64,000 nt of DNA from Serratia silvae (lineage in GTDB: Bacteria > Pseudomonadota > Gammaproteobacteria > Enterobacterales > Enterobacteriaceae): NCBI RefSeq assembly GCF_023282985.1, contig NZ_JAGQDC010000008.1, positions 124,001 through 188,000 of the forward strand, given 5' to 3'. Of this stretch, positions 19,629 to 31,260 are shown piece by piece. Made by a program: the position numbers and the translations under genes. The first letter of the stretch is position 1. The number at the start of each line of letters is the position of its first letter. The notes below the pieces were generated by a model, which made no database searches, was not told the origin of the DNA, and saw only the letters and a list, made by a program, of their open reading frames with translations.

Positions 19629-20327
19629 ATGCATCGCAAAATTTTATTCATGGTCGTATTAACGGCCTCCAGCGGCACGCTAGCCAAAGGAATTAATAAC
19701 TTTACCCAGGCCAAGGCTGCCGCTGCCAAAATCAACCAGGGTGCCCCCGGCAGCTTTTACTGTGGCTGCAAGATCGACTGGCAAGGTAAGAAAGGCATTC
19801 CCGATCTCAATAGTTGCGGCTATCAGGTACGTAAAAATGCCCAACGCGCCGGGCGTATCGAGTGGGAGCATGTGGTTCCGGCTTGGCAGTTCGGCCATCA
19901 GTTGCAGTGCTGGCAGCATGGTGGACGTAAAAACTGCAATAAAGATCCGGTTTATCGCCAGATGGAGATCGATATGCACAACCTGCAACCCGCTATCGGC
20001 GAAGTCAACGGTGATCGCAATAACTTTATGTACAGCCAGTGGCGTGGCGGTGAAGGGCAATACGGACAGTGCCAGATGAAGGTAGACTTCAAGAACAAGC
20101 AGGCTGAGCCACCGGCCCGTGCGCGAGGCGCAATCGCCCGCACCTACTTCTACATGCGCGATCGCTACCAACTGCCGCTTTCACGCCAGCAAACCCAGCT
20201 GTTTGAAGCCTGGAACAGGCTGTATCCGGTCAGCGCCTGGGAATGTCAACGTGAAGAACGCATCGCCACGGTGCAAAGGAATCACAACCCTTATATTCAA
20301 CAAGCTTGTCAGCAGCAAAAAGGCTGA
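19629..20327 (+). CDS. endA: Periplasmic DNA-specific endonuclease I
   Basis: 232-aa nuclease cleaving double-stranded DNA in the periplasm. A signal peptide ends near ASSGTLAKG, and the body has the His-Me finger signature EWEHVVPAW and [17 protein letters not shown]. Length is close to the 235 aa of E. coli EndA. It is separated from sprT by about 115 nt and overlaps the open frame upstream of rsmE, but not the true rsmE start. Confidence 0.95.
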   Translation: MHRKILFMVVLTASSGTLAKGINNFTQAKAAAAKINQGAPGSFYCGCKIDWQGKKGIPDLNSCGYQVRKNAQRAGRIEWEHVVPAWQFGHQLQCWQHGGRKNCNKDPVYRQMEIDMHNLQPAIGEVNGDRNNFMYSQWRGGEGQYGQCQMKVDFKNKQAEPPARARGAIARTYFYMRDRYQLPLSRQQTQLFEAWNRLYPVSAWECQREERIATVQRNHNPYIQQACQQQKG

Positions 20328-20395
20328 CCTACTATAGTGTTTTCGCGTTGCCCTCTGGCAGCGCCGTTTCATTGAGCCAGGATCTGACAATCATT

Positions 20396-21127
20396 ATGCG
20401 TAAACCCCGCATTTACCATCCAGAGCCCTTGAGCGCCAGTGCAGAAATTGCATTGAGCGAGGATGCCGCCAATCATGTCGGCCGCGTGCTGCGGATGAGC
20501 GCCGGGCAGGCACTACAACTGTTCGATGGCAGCAACCAGGTATTTGAGGCAGAAATCACCCGGGTGGACAAAAAGAACGTGCTGGTTCAGGTCAACGCCG
20601 GGCAACAGGAAGATCGCGAATCACCGCTCAATTTACATCTTGGCCAGGTGATCTCCCGTGGCGAAAAGATGGAATTCACCATCCAGAAATCCATTGAGTT
20701 GGGGGTGAACGTAATCACTCCGCTATTTTCCGAACGCTGCGGCGTTAAACTCGACGGTGAACGCCTGGAGAAAAAGCGCCAGCAGTGGCAAAAAATCGCC
20801 ATTGCGGCCTGCGAGCAATGTGGCCGCAATCGCATTCCGGAAATTCGCCCAGCAATGTCTCTGGAACACTGGTGCGCCGAGCAGGACGAAAGCCTCAAGC
20901 TGAACCTGCACCCACGCGCCAGCCAAAGTATCAATACCCTGCCGTTGCCGGTAGTGAGCGTGCGTCTGCTCATTGGGCCGGAGGGCGGATTATCCACCGA
21001 AGAAATTGCCATGACCACAGACTATGGATTTACTGATATCCTGCTGGGGCCACGCGTTTTGCGTACAGAAACCACCGCGCTCACCGCAATTACCGCTTTG
21101 CAGGTCCGTTTCGGCGACCTGGGCTAA
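20396..21127 (+). CDS. rsmE: 16S rRNA m3U1498 methyltransferase
   Basis: SPOUT-class methyltransferase that methylates N3 of U1498 in the decoding centre of 16S rRNA. The C-terminal knot has [14 protein letters not shown] and [13 protein letters not shown]. The chosen ATG gives [12 protein letters not shown] and 243 aa as in E. coli. The frame is open 30 codons upstream into the end of endA, without homology. It is followed after 32 nt by gshB. Confidence 0.96.
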   Translation: MRKPRIYHPEPLSASAEIALSEDAANHVGRVLRMSAGQALQLFDGSNQVFEAEITRVDKKNVLVQVNAGQQEDRESPLNLHLGQVISRGEKMEFTIQKSIELGVNVITPLFSERCGVKLDGERLEKKRQQWQKIAIAACEQCGRNRIPEIRPAMSLEHWCAEQDESLKLNLHPRASQSINTLPLPVVSVRLLIGPEGGLSTEEIAMTTDYGFTDILLGPRVLRTETTALTAITALQVRFGDLG

Positions 21128-21159
21128 GGACCTGTCTCACAGGTTCGTAAGGAGAAGAG

Positions 21160-22110
21160 ATGATCAAGCTCGGCATCGTGATGGACCCTATCGCATCCAT
21201 CAATATCAAAAAAGACACCAGCTTTGCCATGCTGCTCGAAGCGCAGCGCCGCGGCTGGGAACTGCATTATATGGAGATGAACGATCTCTATCTGCATGCC
21301 GGTGATGGCCGTGCCCACACGCGCCTGCTGAACGTGAAAGAAGATAAAGAGAGCTGGTTCAGCTTTGGCAATGAGCAGGATCTGGCGTTGCAGGATCTGG
21401 ATGTGATCCTGATGCGCAAGGATCCGCCGTTCGATACTGAATACATCTATGCGACCTACATCCTGGAACGGGCCGAAGTGAAAGGTACGCTGGTGGTCAA
21501 CAAGCCACAAAGCCTGCGTGACTGTAATGAAAAGCTGTTCACCGCCTGGTTCCCGGAGCTGACGCCAGACACCCTGGTCAGCCGCAGCGCCGCCCATATT
21601 CGCAAATTCCACCAGCAGCATGGCGACATCATCCTCAAACCGCTGGACGGCATGGGCGGAGCTTCTATCTTCCGCGTGAAACAGGACGATCCCAACCTGT
21701 CGGTGATTATCGAAACCCTGACCGAACACGGCAGCCGTTTCTGCATGGCGCAAAACTTCCTGCCAGCCATCAAGGATGGGGACAAACGCATTCTGGTGGT
21801 GGATGGCGAACCGGTGCCTTACTGCCTGGCGCGCATCCCTGCCCAAGGCGAAACCCGTGGGAATCTGGCCGCCGGTGGCCGTGGTGAAGCGCGTCCACTG
21901 AGCGAAAGCGACTGGAAAATTGCCCGCGCGGTTGCCCCAACGCTAAAAGAGAAAGGGCTGATCTTTGTTGGCCTGGACGTGATCGGCGATCGCCTTACCG
22001 AGATCAACGTCACCAGCCCAACCTGCGCCCGTGAGATCGAAGCCGCATTCCCGGTTTCCGTCACCGGTATGCTGATGGACGCCATTGAAAAACGTCTGGC
22101 CGCGAAGTAG
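21160..22110 (+). CDS. gshB: Glutathione synthetase
   Basis: 316-aa ATP-grasp enzyme joining gamma-glutamylcysteine and glycine, the last step of glutathione synthesis. N-terminal MDPIASINIKKDTSFAML, central KPLDGMGGASIFR (ATP-grasp loop) and C-terminal EINVTSPTCAREIE are all present. A strong AAGGAGAAGAG ribosome site precedes the ATG. Full length and conserved position between rsmE and yqgE. Confidence 0.97.
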   Translation: MIKLGIVMDPIASINIKKDTSFAMLLEAQRRGWELHYMEMNDLYLHAGDGRAHTRLLNVKEDKESWFSFGNEQDLALQDLDVILMRKDPPFDTEYIYATYILERAEVKGTLVVNKPQSLRDCNEKLFTAWFPELTPDTLVSRSAAHIRKFHQQHGDIILKPLDGMGGASIFRVKQDDPNLSVIIETLTEHGSRFCMAQNFLPAIKDGDKRILVVDGEPVPYCLARIPAQGETRGNLAAGGRGEARPLSESDWKIARAVAPTLKEKGLIFVGLDVIGDRLTEINVTSPTCAREIEAAFPVSVTGMLMDAIEKRLAAK

Positions 22111-22121
22111 GCAGACGACGC

Positions 22122-22144
22122 GCCCTCTCTCATTGGGAGAGGGC
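22122..22144 (+). terminator. Hairpin between gshB and yqgE
   Basis: Arms GCCCTCTC / GAGAGGGC with a 7-nt loop start 12 nt after the gshB stop. The downstream tail ATGTATTTTACTT is only partly T-rich, so it may be a weak terminator or processing signal. Confidence 0.5.
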
Positions 22145-22175
22145 ATGTATTTTACTTCCCAATTGAATTAACGCC

Positions 22176-22739
22176 ATGAATTTACAGCACCATTTCCTGA
22201 TTGCCATGCCCGCGATGCAAGATCCGCGCTTCAAACGTTCGGTGATATACGTTTGCGAACACAATGACGATGGAGCCATGGGATTAGTGATCAACAAGCC
22301 CGTGGAACATTTCACCGTGGAGACGGTGCTGGATAAACTCGACATCAAGCCTTCACCGCGCGATCCGGCGATCAGCCTGGATAAGCCAGTGTTCGCTGGT
22401 GGCCCGCTGGCCGACGATCGCGGTTTTATTCTGCATACCCCGCGCAAAGGTTTTGGCTCCAGCATTCAGATCTCACCGGCCACCATGATCACCACCTCAA
22501 AAGACGTGCTGGAAACGCTCGGCACGCCGGATCAACCCGCCGATGTACTGGTGGCTCTTGGCTATGCGGGCTGGGAAAAGGGTCAGTTGGAACAGGAACT
22601 GCTGGAAAATGCCTGGCTAACTGCCGAGGCCGATACCGACATTCTGTTCCACACGCCAATCGCCAACCGCTGGCGCGAGGCAGCCAACCGCCTGGGCATC
22701 GATATTCGCAGTATTGCCAGCCACGCAGGACACGCCTGA
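22176..22739 (+). CDS. yqgE: YqgE/AlgH family protein
   Basis: 187-aa UPF0301 protein, same length as E. coli. It has the typical N-terminus [19 protein letters not shown] and the motifs [17 protein letters not shown] and [13 protein letters not shown]. The molecular function is not established. Its stop overlaps the ruvX start by one base, and the pair is almost always adjacent in this order. Confidence 0.94.
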   Translation: MNLQHHFLIAMPAMQDPRFKRSVIYVCEHNDDGAMGLVINKPVEHFTVETVLDKLDIKPSPRDPAISLDKPVFAGGPLADDRGFILHTPRKGFGSSIQISPATMITTSKDVLETLGTPDQPADVLVALGYAGWEKGQLEQELLENAWLTAEADTDILFHTPIANRWREAANRLGIDIRSIASHAGHA

Positions 22740-23161
22740 TGACTAACCGCACCATTATCGCCTTCGACTTCGGCACCAAAAGCATCGGCGCAGCTATTGG
22801 CCAGGAAATTACCGGCACCGCTCGGGCACTGGCGGCCTTTAAAGCTCAGGACGGTGTACCTGACTGGCAGAAGATCGAACGCCTGCTGAAAGAGTGGCAG
22901 CCAGACCTGGTGGTGGTTGGTTTACCGCTGAATATGGATGGCACCGAACAGCCACTGACCGAACGAGCGCGTAAATTTGCCAACCGCCTGCATGGCCGCT
23001 TTGGTGTGCAGATTGCCCTGCATGATGAGCGCCTGAGCACCGTTGAGGCACGGGCAAATCTGTTTGACCATGGGGGGTTCCGCGCATTGGATAAAGGCAG
23101 CGTCGATTCCGCCTCTGCCGTCATTATTCTGGAAAGCTGGTTTGAGCAACAGCCGGGCTGA
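22739..23161 (+). CDS. ruvX: YqgF/RuvX, Holliday junction resolvase-like nuclease
   Basis: 140-aa RNase H-fold protein with [23 protein letters not shown] and [11 protein letters not shown], the conserved acidic catalytic positions of the family. Linked to 16S rRNA 5'-end processing and proposed to resolve recombination intermediates. Translationally coupled to yqgE. The last 38 nt overlap the convergent, truncated usher gene. Confidence 0.94.
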   Translation: MTNRTIIAFDFGTKSIGAAIGQEITGTARALAAFKAQDGVPDWQKIERLLKEWQPDLVVVGLPLNMDGTEQPLTERARKFANRLHGRFGVQIALHDERLSTVEARANLFDHGGFRALDKGSVDSASAVIILESWFEQQPG

Positions 23162-25292
23162 TTTTCCGTGCCGGGGCAAAGCGGCTGAACATGATCGCGC
23201 CAGCCGTCGGCACCATATCCTGCTCAGATTCAGGCAACTCAAGCGTATCCGGTAGCTCAAAGCTGTCCAACGTGAGGCTGTTTATGCGGTACGGCGTCAG
23301 ATTACTTATCAGCGCATAGCCCCGCCAATCGGTAGTTACACCATACTGATTATCAACCCCGATCCCCGGCGTACCCGGTACGCTGACGATAGCTATCGTA
23401 TCTCCTAACGTCTGCCCCAGCGTGATCCCTTCCTGATGCGCCATCAGGCTACCGGAAAGCTCCAGATTCTGCTGGCGATACCCTTTACCTTGAGAATAGC
23501 CGCCCCGCAACTCGCCAGCGTTATATTGATAATTGGCGCTCACATCCTGGCTGTTGCCGTATCGCTGGCTCTGACTGGTGCTGACGTTGTAGCTCAGGCT
23601 ATAGTCGGAAAGCATGGTTCCGCTGACGCCAATCCTCCTGCTGTCGGTCTGCTCGTTAGCCAGCGTATGATCGTAGTTAAGCTTCATGCGGGGTGCGCCC
23701 AGTGCGCTCAACGGCAGCGAGAGAGAAAGCCCCAACTGTGCCTGCTCTTTACCATAAGAGGGGCGGTTATATTCCGCATACAGCGCAACATCTACCTTAC
23801 CCAGGCTGGCGCTGAAGCCCATCTCGACGCTGGTCTCACCTCTTTGATTACCCCGCGTGGCCTCTCGAACCAACGTCAGGTAAAGGCTGTCTGAATCGGG
23901 CAGATACTGGTTATAGCGCGCCTCCAAGCGATACTTTTTTTCCTCGTCAAAGTCACCGACAAAAATGCCGTCTTCCCAGTCCCACCAATAGGTGCTCTGC
24001 TGCTCTATCGCCTCGCCAAACGTACGATAACGCTGCCGCGGATAGTATTGCGCCATCAGGCTGAGGGAAGACTCCCAGGCTGGGAAAGCCTTCGCGTAGC
24101 GGACACGCGCCATACCACCGGTATCCGGTGTTAAGCGCCTTGGCTGCTGAGCGACAGAGAACGTGTAATCCACCGAGATCGCTCCCCACTGATTTAGGCT
24201 CTTGCCAATCCCGGCCGCCACACTGCGATAAATATCAGCCCCTTGCAAACCACCATACAGCGTAACCTTTCCCGGTAACCCGTAGCTGAGTGACGCCTGC
24301 GCAAAGCTCGGCTGCTCCTCTTCCATGCCGTAATAGGGTTGGTATTTACCCACCGTGGCGTCGTAGCGCCACTGACCGGCGTAAACCAGGTTGGGCATAG
24401 AGGAGTAAGGTATTTTTCGTTCAGTTTCGGTGCTATCGCTTTCCCGTATTGTGACGGTAAGATCCCCCTCCAGCGCGGGCGGATAGACATCTTTCAACAC
24501 AAAAGCACCAGGGGAAACAAACGTTTGGTAGATCACTTCACCGTTCTGCCGCACTCTCACTTCCGCGTTGCTGCGGGCGAAACCTCGGACCCAGGGCGAG
24601 AATTGCCGTAGGCCATCAGGTAGCATCCGGCTATCTGACACCAGGCTCATGCCACGGAAGCGGACGTTGTCGAACAAAGCCGACGGCGTTTCGCTGTCGC
24701 CTACGGTCAGTGTGGCGCGCCAGGCTTTGATATCGCGATAAGCCAACGCCTTTTCAGTGTGCCAGGTCGGCTCCCCCCAGGTATCTTTCTGATAAACGGG
24801 TTGATAACGCAGTCGCCAGGGGCCGATGTTGGCCCCGGCGGTAACATCGGCATACAGGCTGTCGTGGCGTTGCGCAGCGCGATAGTTTTCACCTGCATAA
24901 TGGCCATAATTAAGCTGGTAGTTAACAAATGCCGCATTGATACCATCATCCCAGCGACCTGCCAGCTTGCTGTCACCTAATATCCCAGCCGGGATATCCA
25001 CCGTCAGCAGTTGCGCTATAGGCTCGTAAAATACTTTTATTTTTCGCGCACTCAATACGTCGGGCAGAATACAGCCCTCAGGGGTCGTTTCCATCACCAT
25101 CGCGGCTTCACGTATCCCCCACTCACGTAGCAATGGGGCATTAATACACGGCTGCTCATCCCGCCCCAAATTAACGGCTACCTCGCCCTTAAAGTTATCG
25201 TTAATAATGAGATAAACGTTATTTATTTCAGCCCTGGCACCGTTAACCAACAGGCCTAACGACATAATGGCAATATGAAAAGTGGGTTTCAT
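23124..25292 (-). pseudogene. Orphan fimbrial outer-membrane usher, C-terminally truncated
   Basis: 722 aa from an ATG with AGGGAA upstream; an upstream TTG would add 8 residues. A signal peptide (to about NGARA) is followed by a short periplasmic N-domain with a cysteine pair (QPCINAP, EGCILPD), and then the beta-barrel with its plug (RGMSLVSDSRMLPDG, GGMARVRYAKAFP). The frame stops about 15 residues after PTAGAIMF, where ushers normally continue into two C-terminal domains (full proteins are usually about 800-850 aa). No chaperone, pilin or adhesin gene is nearby. I infer a decayed chaperone-usher locus; the end overlaps ruvX. Confidence 0.75.
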
Positions 25293-25330
25293 TCGTTCCC
25301 TGAGTACTAACCACAATATTTACTCAACAC

Positions 25331-25352
25331 AAAAAGAGGCGCATCTGCGCCC
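25331..25352 (-). terminator. Terminator of the DUF1090 gene
   Basis: On the minus strand, stem GGCGCA/TGCGCC with a 2-nt loop is followed by TCTTTTTGT, 24 nt past the stop. It separates the DUF1090 gene from the usher gene. Confidence 0.85.
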
Positions 25353-25375
25353 CTTAAATACCAAATCATGGCTGC

Positions 25376-25816
25376 TTATTTCTGTGCTGCCGCCAGTTCA
25401 GCACGAGCCTGCTTCAGCTCTTGTTTGATTTCTTTTACGTCAGCCTGCTTTTCTTGCAGTTTTTTCTGGTACTTAGCCACTTTCTTGGCGTCGCCTTTAG
25501 CCTGAGCTTCGCGCAGGTCGGCTTTAATTTCCTGAACGTCTTGCTGCTTGTCAGCCAGTTTCTGTTCCAGCTTGGTGACTTTCTTCTGAGCGTCCTGCAG
25601 CACGCTGCCGTTGGTGCAATGGGCATTCACTTCGCTCAGCGCGCGCTTCAGACCCGCTACGCGGTTGTAGTTACCATACTTCTCAGCCTGCTGGATCTGA
25701 TATTCGATCGCAGCACGTTTTGCGTTACAGTCATAAGCCGCATTAGCCATGGTAGAGAAGCTGGCACCCAGAACCAAAACCAGTGGCAGAACCGCTAATT
25801 TAGTTATTTTTTTCAT
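25376..25816 (-). CDS. DUF1090 periplasmic coiled-coil protein (YqjC-like)
   Basis: 146-aa exported protein. The start MKKITKLAVLPLVL has AGGATAACATT upstream, and the signal peptide ends near TMANAA. The mature part has two cysteines (YDCNAKRAA, NAHCTNGS), then a Lys/Glu/Gln-rich coiled coil from about residue 75 to the end. This matches the YqjC/DUF1090 family of unknown function. It has its own terminator; the upstream neighbour is the sensor kinase, 125 nt away. Confidence 0.85.
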   Translation of the reverse strand: MKKITKLAVLPLVLVLGASFSTMANAAYDCNAKRAAIEYQIQQAEKYGNYNRVAGLKRALSEVNAHCTNGSVLQDAQKKVTKLEQKLADKQQDVQEIKADLREAQAKGDAKKVAKYQKKLQEKQADVKEIKQELKQARAELAAAQK

Positions 25817-25940
25817 AATGTTATCCTTAAACGTCACTACACATGGGGAACACCGCGCCCCCCTTCCTGTGCGGCAAAGAATAAGATGAAACGGATTACC
25901 TTAAAATCTACAGAAGCCTTAATCACTCTGTAGGAAGGGA

Positions 25941-28900
25941 CTATTCTCCTGTAGTCCGTTGTACTTTCCTTAGGGTATTGAGCATCCGTTGCGCTTCTCC
26001 CAGCACCGCCGTTGCGGTTGCCTGCGCGGGGTTGTCATGCAATGCCTGACAAGCTTGATTCAGACTTTTAGCATTCACCAACCGGGCCGCGCCGGCCAAT
26101 TTATGGGCCAATGCCCGTATGCTTATCAGATCCATCGGTTGCTGCTGAATGTCTACGGCAAGCTGCGTGTAGTCTTCATGCAAGCAATCCAGCAAGGTTT
26201 GGATGAACTCTTGCAATACCTTTGGCTGGCGCAATTCCACTGGCAACTCTTCCACGGCAAATGCGGGTTCCTCTTCACTTTGCCCCGCCTCAGTCAGTGG
26301 CAGCGTAGACAATTTCGCTTTTAATATGCTCAGGTTAACCGGCTTAAACAGGCAGTCATCCATTCCGGCCTGCAGACAAGCCTCACGTGCACTTTCTTGC
26401 GCATTGGCCGTCAGCCCCCAGATCACCGTAGGAACGGACTGCTGTTCACGCTCGCTATGTCTGATTTGACGGCTCAGGCTGTACCCATCACGTTCAGGCA
26501 TCTGGCAGTCGGTGATGATCAGGTTGAAGCTCTCCCGCGCCAACAACTGCAGAGCCTGCTCCCCGTCCCCAACCGCAATGGACCGATGGCCAAGAAAATG
26601 TAACTGTTGGGTCAATAACATTCTGCCCGCAGGATGATCTTCAACGATCAGTACCCGCAGTTGGGATGCAGCCACCGGGGTTGGTTCCTCCAGAGGTGTT
26701 TGAGAGGAGAATTTCAGCAATCTCGGCACCGAAAGTAGCACGGTGACGTCGCTGCCAATACCCACCTCGCTGTTCAATACGATGGTCCCCCCCATCATCT
26801 CCACCAGCTTGCGGCAAATATACAGCCCAAGCCCCGTCCCGCCAGTCTCCCCATTGCTCTGAGTAAAGGGCTGGAAAAGGCGCTCTTGAGTGACAGCATC
26901 AATCCCCTTGCCAGTATCAGAAACCCGTAGCCGCAGATCCGCTCGTTCTTCGCTAATTTGATCGACCGCGACGCTGAGCGTGACCTGCCCTTGCTCGGTA
27001 AATTTGATGGCATTACTCACCAGGTTGGATAGCACCTGCTTAAAACGCATGGGATCAATTAACACATCGCCGGTGATCTCCGCATCAATATCCAGCCTGA
27101 ACGCTAAACCTTTTTGTCGTGCCACACCGTCAAATAGCATCGCCACGGCTTCAATCAGGCGACGGATATCTGCACGTTGTGGATGCAGGATCAGACGATC
27201 CGCCTCAATGCGTGAGATATCAAGAATGTCACCAATCAAGGCAAGCAGAGAATGTGCGGACTCATGTGCAACACTCAGCAATTCTCGATCTAAAGTTTCC
27301 TCCCGTTGCGGGCAGTTCAGCAACAGTTCCAACATGCCGATAATGGCATTGAGCGGGGTGCGGATCTCATGGCTCATGGTGGCCAGGAAGGTGGTTTTAG
27401 CCCGGTTGGCACTGTCAGCACGCTCTTTCGCCTGCTGTAACTGCGTAATCAGGCGATCGCGTTCGGTCACGTCGAACCACCCTCCGATTTTACCTTCGGC
27501 ACGCTGATCTTCAGTAATCAGCAATTGGCCCCACTGCTGCAAAGTGCGCGACTGACCTCCCAACTGCATAACAGATAAAACCTGTTCCTGTTCACCGCCC
27601 CGACCAATATCCATCGTAACAGGCAGTTGCAGTGGGTAGTTTTCCAGTGAGCTACCGATCACCGTCTCTGCGGGAACATTGATGGCATCAAAAAACGGTG
27701 TGTTCGCCATCACTATCTGGTCTTTCAGATTGGTGATGTAAATCGGCAAGGGCACGCTATCGATTACCGCCTGACAACGCTGTACCAGGCGGCGCTTACT
27801 TCGCAACCGGCTGATAAACAAGGCTATCACCAACACGGTCAGCAACAGAGCGATCGGTAACCACGTTGTGGAATAACCGTCGGCAGGCAATGTTCCATCA
27901 CCCTGGCTCCCTTCAAGCAAGTAGGTATTGTTATACCAATTGCTGGTCATCGCATGGATATCCTCTGGGGGTATATTCAGCAATGCCTTATCGAGGATGG
28001 TGGCCAGCGGGTATTCATTACCAGATACCCCAATGACAAAACGGGCGGGTTCAGCATCCAGAGCACTCAGAATACTCAGTCCTGAGGAGGGATTTCGGGC
28101 CAGAAAATAATCGGCGCTGATCATCGGCAATACCAGAGCCTCCACCTTCCCTGATCTTAACGCCGCAATACCAACCTGTGGCGAGCTTACGCCAATCACC
28201 CGGCTAGCGGGATACTGTTCCTGTAGCTGAGCCCGTAAAGGATGCCCTGCAACCAGAGCAATCAACTGTGGAGGATCATGCTTGATTTGCTGCGGGATGC
28301 CCACCAACACCCAGGAATTAAATAAATAGGAACGCGTCGTCAACAAACCGTTAGGCCAGATTGCATCCAGCGTTACACCAGCCACAATGTCGGCTTTGCC
28401 CGCCTTGATGGCATTCAACGAGTCTTGTAACGAGTCTGCGCGAATAATCTCGAACTTCAGACCGGTACGGCTGGAGATAGCATCCATCACATCTGCAGTC
28501 AGACCACGGAACTCGCCCTGCACATCGAAGAAACCTAAAGGAGCAAAATCACCGTTGACCACCACCCGCACGCTGGGGTGCTCCTCAACCCACTTTCTTT
28601 CCAGAGAGGTTAGCAACAGGTGTTCATCCCCTTGAGACATGGGAATGCCCCCATTCCAACGGCTTTGGATCTCCGCGTGTGTACTTTCGGGGATCGTGGC
28701 CAGCACGGCATTCAACACCCGCTGTAAACGCACATTGTTTGGCGCCAGACCAAAAGAAAAACCCTTGATATCCTGCGGTGGTAGCAGTTGCATACGCAGA
28801 TTATTCAGATTGCCCTGGTTGATAAGATAACGGGCGACTTTGGCATCTCCGATAAAAGCATCCAGCTTTTTAAATGACAACGCCTCCAGCGCCCGGCGAG

Positions 28901-29465
28901 GGATGTCAAAAACTTGATACTCCTCAGCCGCGAAACGTTCAGTCAGCTTCTGGTTGCCACTATAAAGGCGCTCAATAGCGATGCTTTTTAAAGGATGCTG
29001 TTGCAGCAGGCTGTCGGTGCGCATGATCAGCGCCGGGGAGGCAAGCACATAGGGAGCAGAAAGCAGCAAGCCAGGATCGTCATGGCTTTTTACCGCAATA
29101 TTGCCGATAAGATCCACCGTCCCTGCAGCCAGATCGTGACGTAAGGTTGCGCTATCCTCGTAATAACGCACTTTTATCTGCACATTCAGGTTATAACCGA
29201 CAGCGCCCAGATAGTCAGCATTGATGCCGCCATAATCCCGCGAACCATTGGTGATATCAAAAGGAGGGTAATTCGGTGCCGCAATGCCGAAAACCAGCAC
29301 ACGTTTGCGGCGCAGCCATTGCCAATCCTCGCTGGTTAAATCAGGCTCAGATAATTGGATCTGGCTGCGGCTAAGCAGGTTAATTTCGCGGAATGCCTGA
29401 ACTTCTTGTGCAGAAACACCAAAGCAAAAAAACAGCAGCAGGATAAAGAGTTTATTTACCATCAT
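25941..29465 (-). CDS. BvgS/EvgS-type unorthodox hybrid sensor kinase
   Basis: 1174-aa phosphorelay sensor. Order: signal peptide, two tandem Venus-flytrap periplasmic domains (about 50-280 and 285-515), one transmembrane helix near 538-558, a PAS-like region, HisKA with [12 protein letters not shown] (His near 698), HATPase, receiver with [13 protein letters not shown] (Asp near 985) and a C-terminal HPt domain with [12 protein letters not shown] (His near 1120). All four phosphotransfer modules look intact. Start at the first of two ATGs placed 8 nt after AGGA; a further ATG at 29474 has no usable ribosome site. It overlaps the response regulator gene by 14 nt. Signal and targets unknown. 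Confidence 0.9.
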   Translation of the reverse strand: MMVNKLFILLLFFCFGVSAQEVQAFREINLLSRSQIQLSEPDLTSEDWQWLRRKRVLVFGIAAPNYPPFDITNGSRDYGGINADYLGAVGYNLNVQIKVRYYEDSATLRHDLAAGTVDLIGNIAVKSHDDPGLLLSAPYVLASPALIMRTDSLLQQHPLKSIAIERLYSGNQKLTERFAAEEYQVFDIPRRALEALSFKKLDAFIGDAKVARYLINQGNLNNLRMQLLPPQDIKGFSFGLAPNNVRLQRVLNAVLATIPESTHAEIQSRWNGGIPMSQGDEHLLLTSLERKWVEEHPSVRVVVNGDFAPLGFFDVQGEFRGLTADVMDAISSRTGLKFEIIRADSLQDSLNAIKAGKADIVAGVTLDAIWPNGLLTTRSYLFNSWVLVGIPQQIKHDPPQLIALVAGHPLRAQLQEQYPASRVIGVSSPQVGIAALRSGKVEALVLPMISADYFLARNPSSGLSILSALDAEPARFVIGVSGNEYPLATILDKALLNIPPEDIHAMTSNWYNNTYLLEGSQGDGTLPADGYSTTWLPIALLLTVLVIALFISRLRSKRRLVQRCQAVIDSVPLPIYITNLKDQIVMANTPFFDAINVPAETVIGSSLENYPLQLPVTMDIGRGGEQEQVLSVMQLGGQSRTLQQWGQLLITEDQRAEGKIGGWFDVTERDRLITQLQQAKERADSANRAKTTFLATMSHEIRTPLNAIIGMLELLLNCPQREETLDRELLSVAHESAHSLLALIGDILDISRIEADRLILHPQRADIRRLIEAVAMLFDGVARQKGLAFRLDIDAEITGDVLIDPMRFKQVLSNLVSNAIKFTEQGQVTLSVAVDQISEERADLRLRVSDTGKGIDAVTQERLFQPFTQSNGETGGTGLGLYICRKLVEMMGGTIVLNSEVGIGSDVTVLLSVPRLLKFSSQTPLEEPTPVAASQLRVLIVEDHPAGRMLLTQQLHFLGHRSIAVGDGEQALQLLARESFNLIITDCQMPERDGYSLSRQIRHSEREQQSVPTVIWGLTANAQESAREACLQAGMDDCLFKPVNLSILKAKLSTLPLTEAGQSEEEPAFAVEELPVELRQPKVLQEFIQTLLDCLHEDYTQLAVDIQQQPMDLISIRALAHKLAGAARLVNAKSLNQACQALHDNPAQATATAVLGEAQRMLNTLRKVQRTTGE

Positions 29466-30081
29466 AACACTCATCCTGATGATAAAAATTAACCAACTCC
29501 TCAGGATGGCTAACTTTTAATTTTTCCATCAGACGTGTCTTATAAGTGCTAATCGTTTTATTGCTTAGGATCAGGCGATCCGCAATTTCTTTATTGCTAA
29601 GCCCCTCGGATAAGTAACGTAACACCGTCAATTCACGATCGGAAAGGCGAGCCAGTATATTCTTATTTTGTAGCGGGGCATTCAACAATGGCAACAGAGT
29701 GGTCTGCGGAAAACAAGCATAGCCTTGCAGTACCAATTGGCACAACGGAGCCAATTGACTAATGTCCCGATCTTTGTTGAAGAAGCCAAGAGCGCCGGCC
29801 CGCAGCGCTCTTTCTGCATAGCTATCTGCGGGCAGGCTCGTGTAGACAACCACTTTGATGTCACTATCCACTTGGCGAATATGCTGTAGAATCTGCAGCC
29901 CATCCATTTTGTTCAGCATGATATCCAGGATCACCAACTGCGGCGTATTTTCCTTTATTCGCGCTAGCGCGTCCAAGCCGTTGGTGGCGGTAAGAATTGA
30001 ATTATCGCCTAATGGAGATAAAATTGCTTTCACAGCGAAACAAATTGCGGGGTGATCATCAACAATCAACCAGGCACCCAT
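29452..30081 (-). CDS. LuxR/NarL-family response regulator (BvgA/EvgA-like)
   Basis: 209-aa regulator paired with the overlapping hybrid kinase. The receiver domain starts [13 protein letters not shown] and has its phospho-acceptor Asp in [13 protein letters not shown] near residue 52. The C-terminal LuxR helix-turn-helix contains [34 protein letters not shown] precedes the ATG. It is first gene of a two-gene operon. Proximity to a decayed usher suggests an old fimbrial regulon, as with EvgA/BvgA relatives, but this is inference. Confidence 0.92.
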   Translation of the reverse strand: MGAWLIVDDHPAICFAVKAILSPLGDNSILTATNGLDALARIKENTPQLVILDIMLNKMDGLQILQHIRQVDSDIKVVVYTSLPADSYAERALRAGALGFFNKDRDISQLAPLCQLVLQGYACFPQTTLLPLLNAPLQNKNILARLSDRELTVLRYLSEGLSNKEIADRLILSNKTISTYKTRLMEKLKVSHPEELVNFYHQDECYDGK

Positions 30082-30247
30082 AAGAATATCCTTATCCTAT
30101 ACCTAAAAACAACATCCCAAAGATTGCTGCTTATACTGCAACACGGTTCGCTCTTGAGTTACTAATATACTTCGTTCTCGCACGCAACCACAGCGCTATT
30201 GACTACAATTAAAAAATAAGGGGGAAAATAGTTAATCGATTGTGGCA

Positions 30248-31240
30248 TTATAATATTCCCTGCGCAACACGCTGTTGCAGACCCTGCTCAAAAGTTTGCA
30301 TGCCGGACTGCGCACCGGTTTGCAATACGCTGGCCAACTGATGGGTTTTGCCTTCGCGGATCATGCAGCTTACCGCCGCCGTGGCCGTGAGGATCTCGTA
30401 AATGGCAACACGCCCTCCACCGGGCTTGCTCAGCAGCTTTTGCGCGATCACCGCCTGCAGGCTGTTGGCCAACTGGGCCCGAACATAGGCTTTCTCTTCC
30501 GCCGGGAATACATCCACCAACCGTTCCACCGCCTGCGCCGCGCCGCGGGTATGCAGGGTAGCCAGGACTAAATGACCGGTTTCTGCCGCGGTCAACGCCA
30601 GCCGAACGGTGGTAGTATCACGCAGCTCCCCCAGCAGAATCACGTCTGGATCTTCACGCAGTGCGGCCCGCAGCGCATCGTCAAAACTGTGGGTATCCCG
30701 CCCTAACTCCCGTTGCTGGATTAAGGAACGCTGGCTACGATGGATGAATTCGATAGGATCTTCCAGCGTAAGGATGTGGCGGCGTTGATGCTGATTAATA
30801 AAGTCGATCATCGCCGCCAACGTGGTCGACTTGCCGCTGCCGGTAGCGCCGGTGACGAGTATCAAACCATCTTCACGCTGCAGCAACGCCGGAATAATTT
30901 CCGGGGTGGTCAGCTCGGCCAACGTTGGGCACTGGCTGGCGATCCTGCGTAGCGCTACGGAGACCCCGGCGTTCTGCAAAAAGAAATTGGCACGCAGCCG
31001 GGCACCACCAACCAGGGATAACGCCAGATCGAGCTGCCCCACCTGCTGTAGTTGCTGCCACATCGTCTGCGACAACTGCGTTTGGCACCATGCCGCCATC
31101 TGCTGTTGGGTGAGGATTTCCCCACTTTCCACGGCCTGGAGTTCACCATCAATACGTAACATTGGCAGATGGCCGGTACAAAGGTGCAGATCGGAGGCAT
31201 TATGCTTTACACTAAGAGCCACAAATTCATCGATATCCAT
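30248..31240 (-). CDS. PilT-family retraction ATPase (YggR)
   Basis: 330-aa secretion-superfamily ATPase with Walker A GATGSGKST near residue 131, the Asp box region, Walker B-like DPDVILLGELRD near 197 and a His box TGHLVLATLHT. In type IV pilus systems PilT depolymerises the pilus. In enterobacteria this gene (yggR) sits upstream of and divergent to yggS without a full pilus operon, and its role is unclear. Divergent from yggS with only 20 nt between the starts. Confidence 0.9.
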   Translation of the reverse strand: MDIDEFVALSVKHNASDLHLCTGHLPMLRIDGELQAVESGEILTQQQMAAWCQTQLSQTMWQQLQQVGQLDLALSLVGGARLRANFFLQNAGVSVALRRIASQCPTLAELTTPEIIPALLQREDGLILVTGATGSGKSTTLAAMIDFINQHQRRHILTLEDPIEFIHRSQRSLIQQRELGRDTHSFDDALRAALREDPDVILLGELRDTTTVRLALTAAETGHLVLATLHTRGAAQAVERLVDVFPAEEKAYVRAQLANSLQAVIAQKLLSKPGGGRVAIYEILTATAAVSCMIREGKTHQLASVLQTGAQSGMQTFEQGLQQRVAQGIL

Positions 31241-31260
31241 ATCAATCTCCCGGGTTAATC

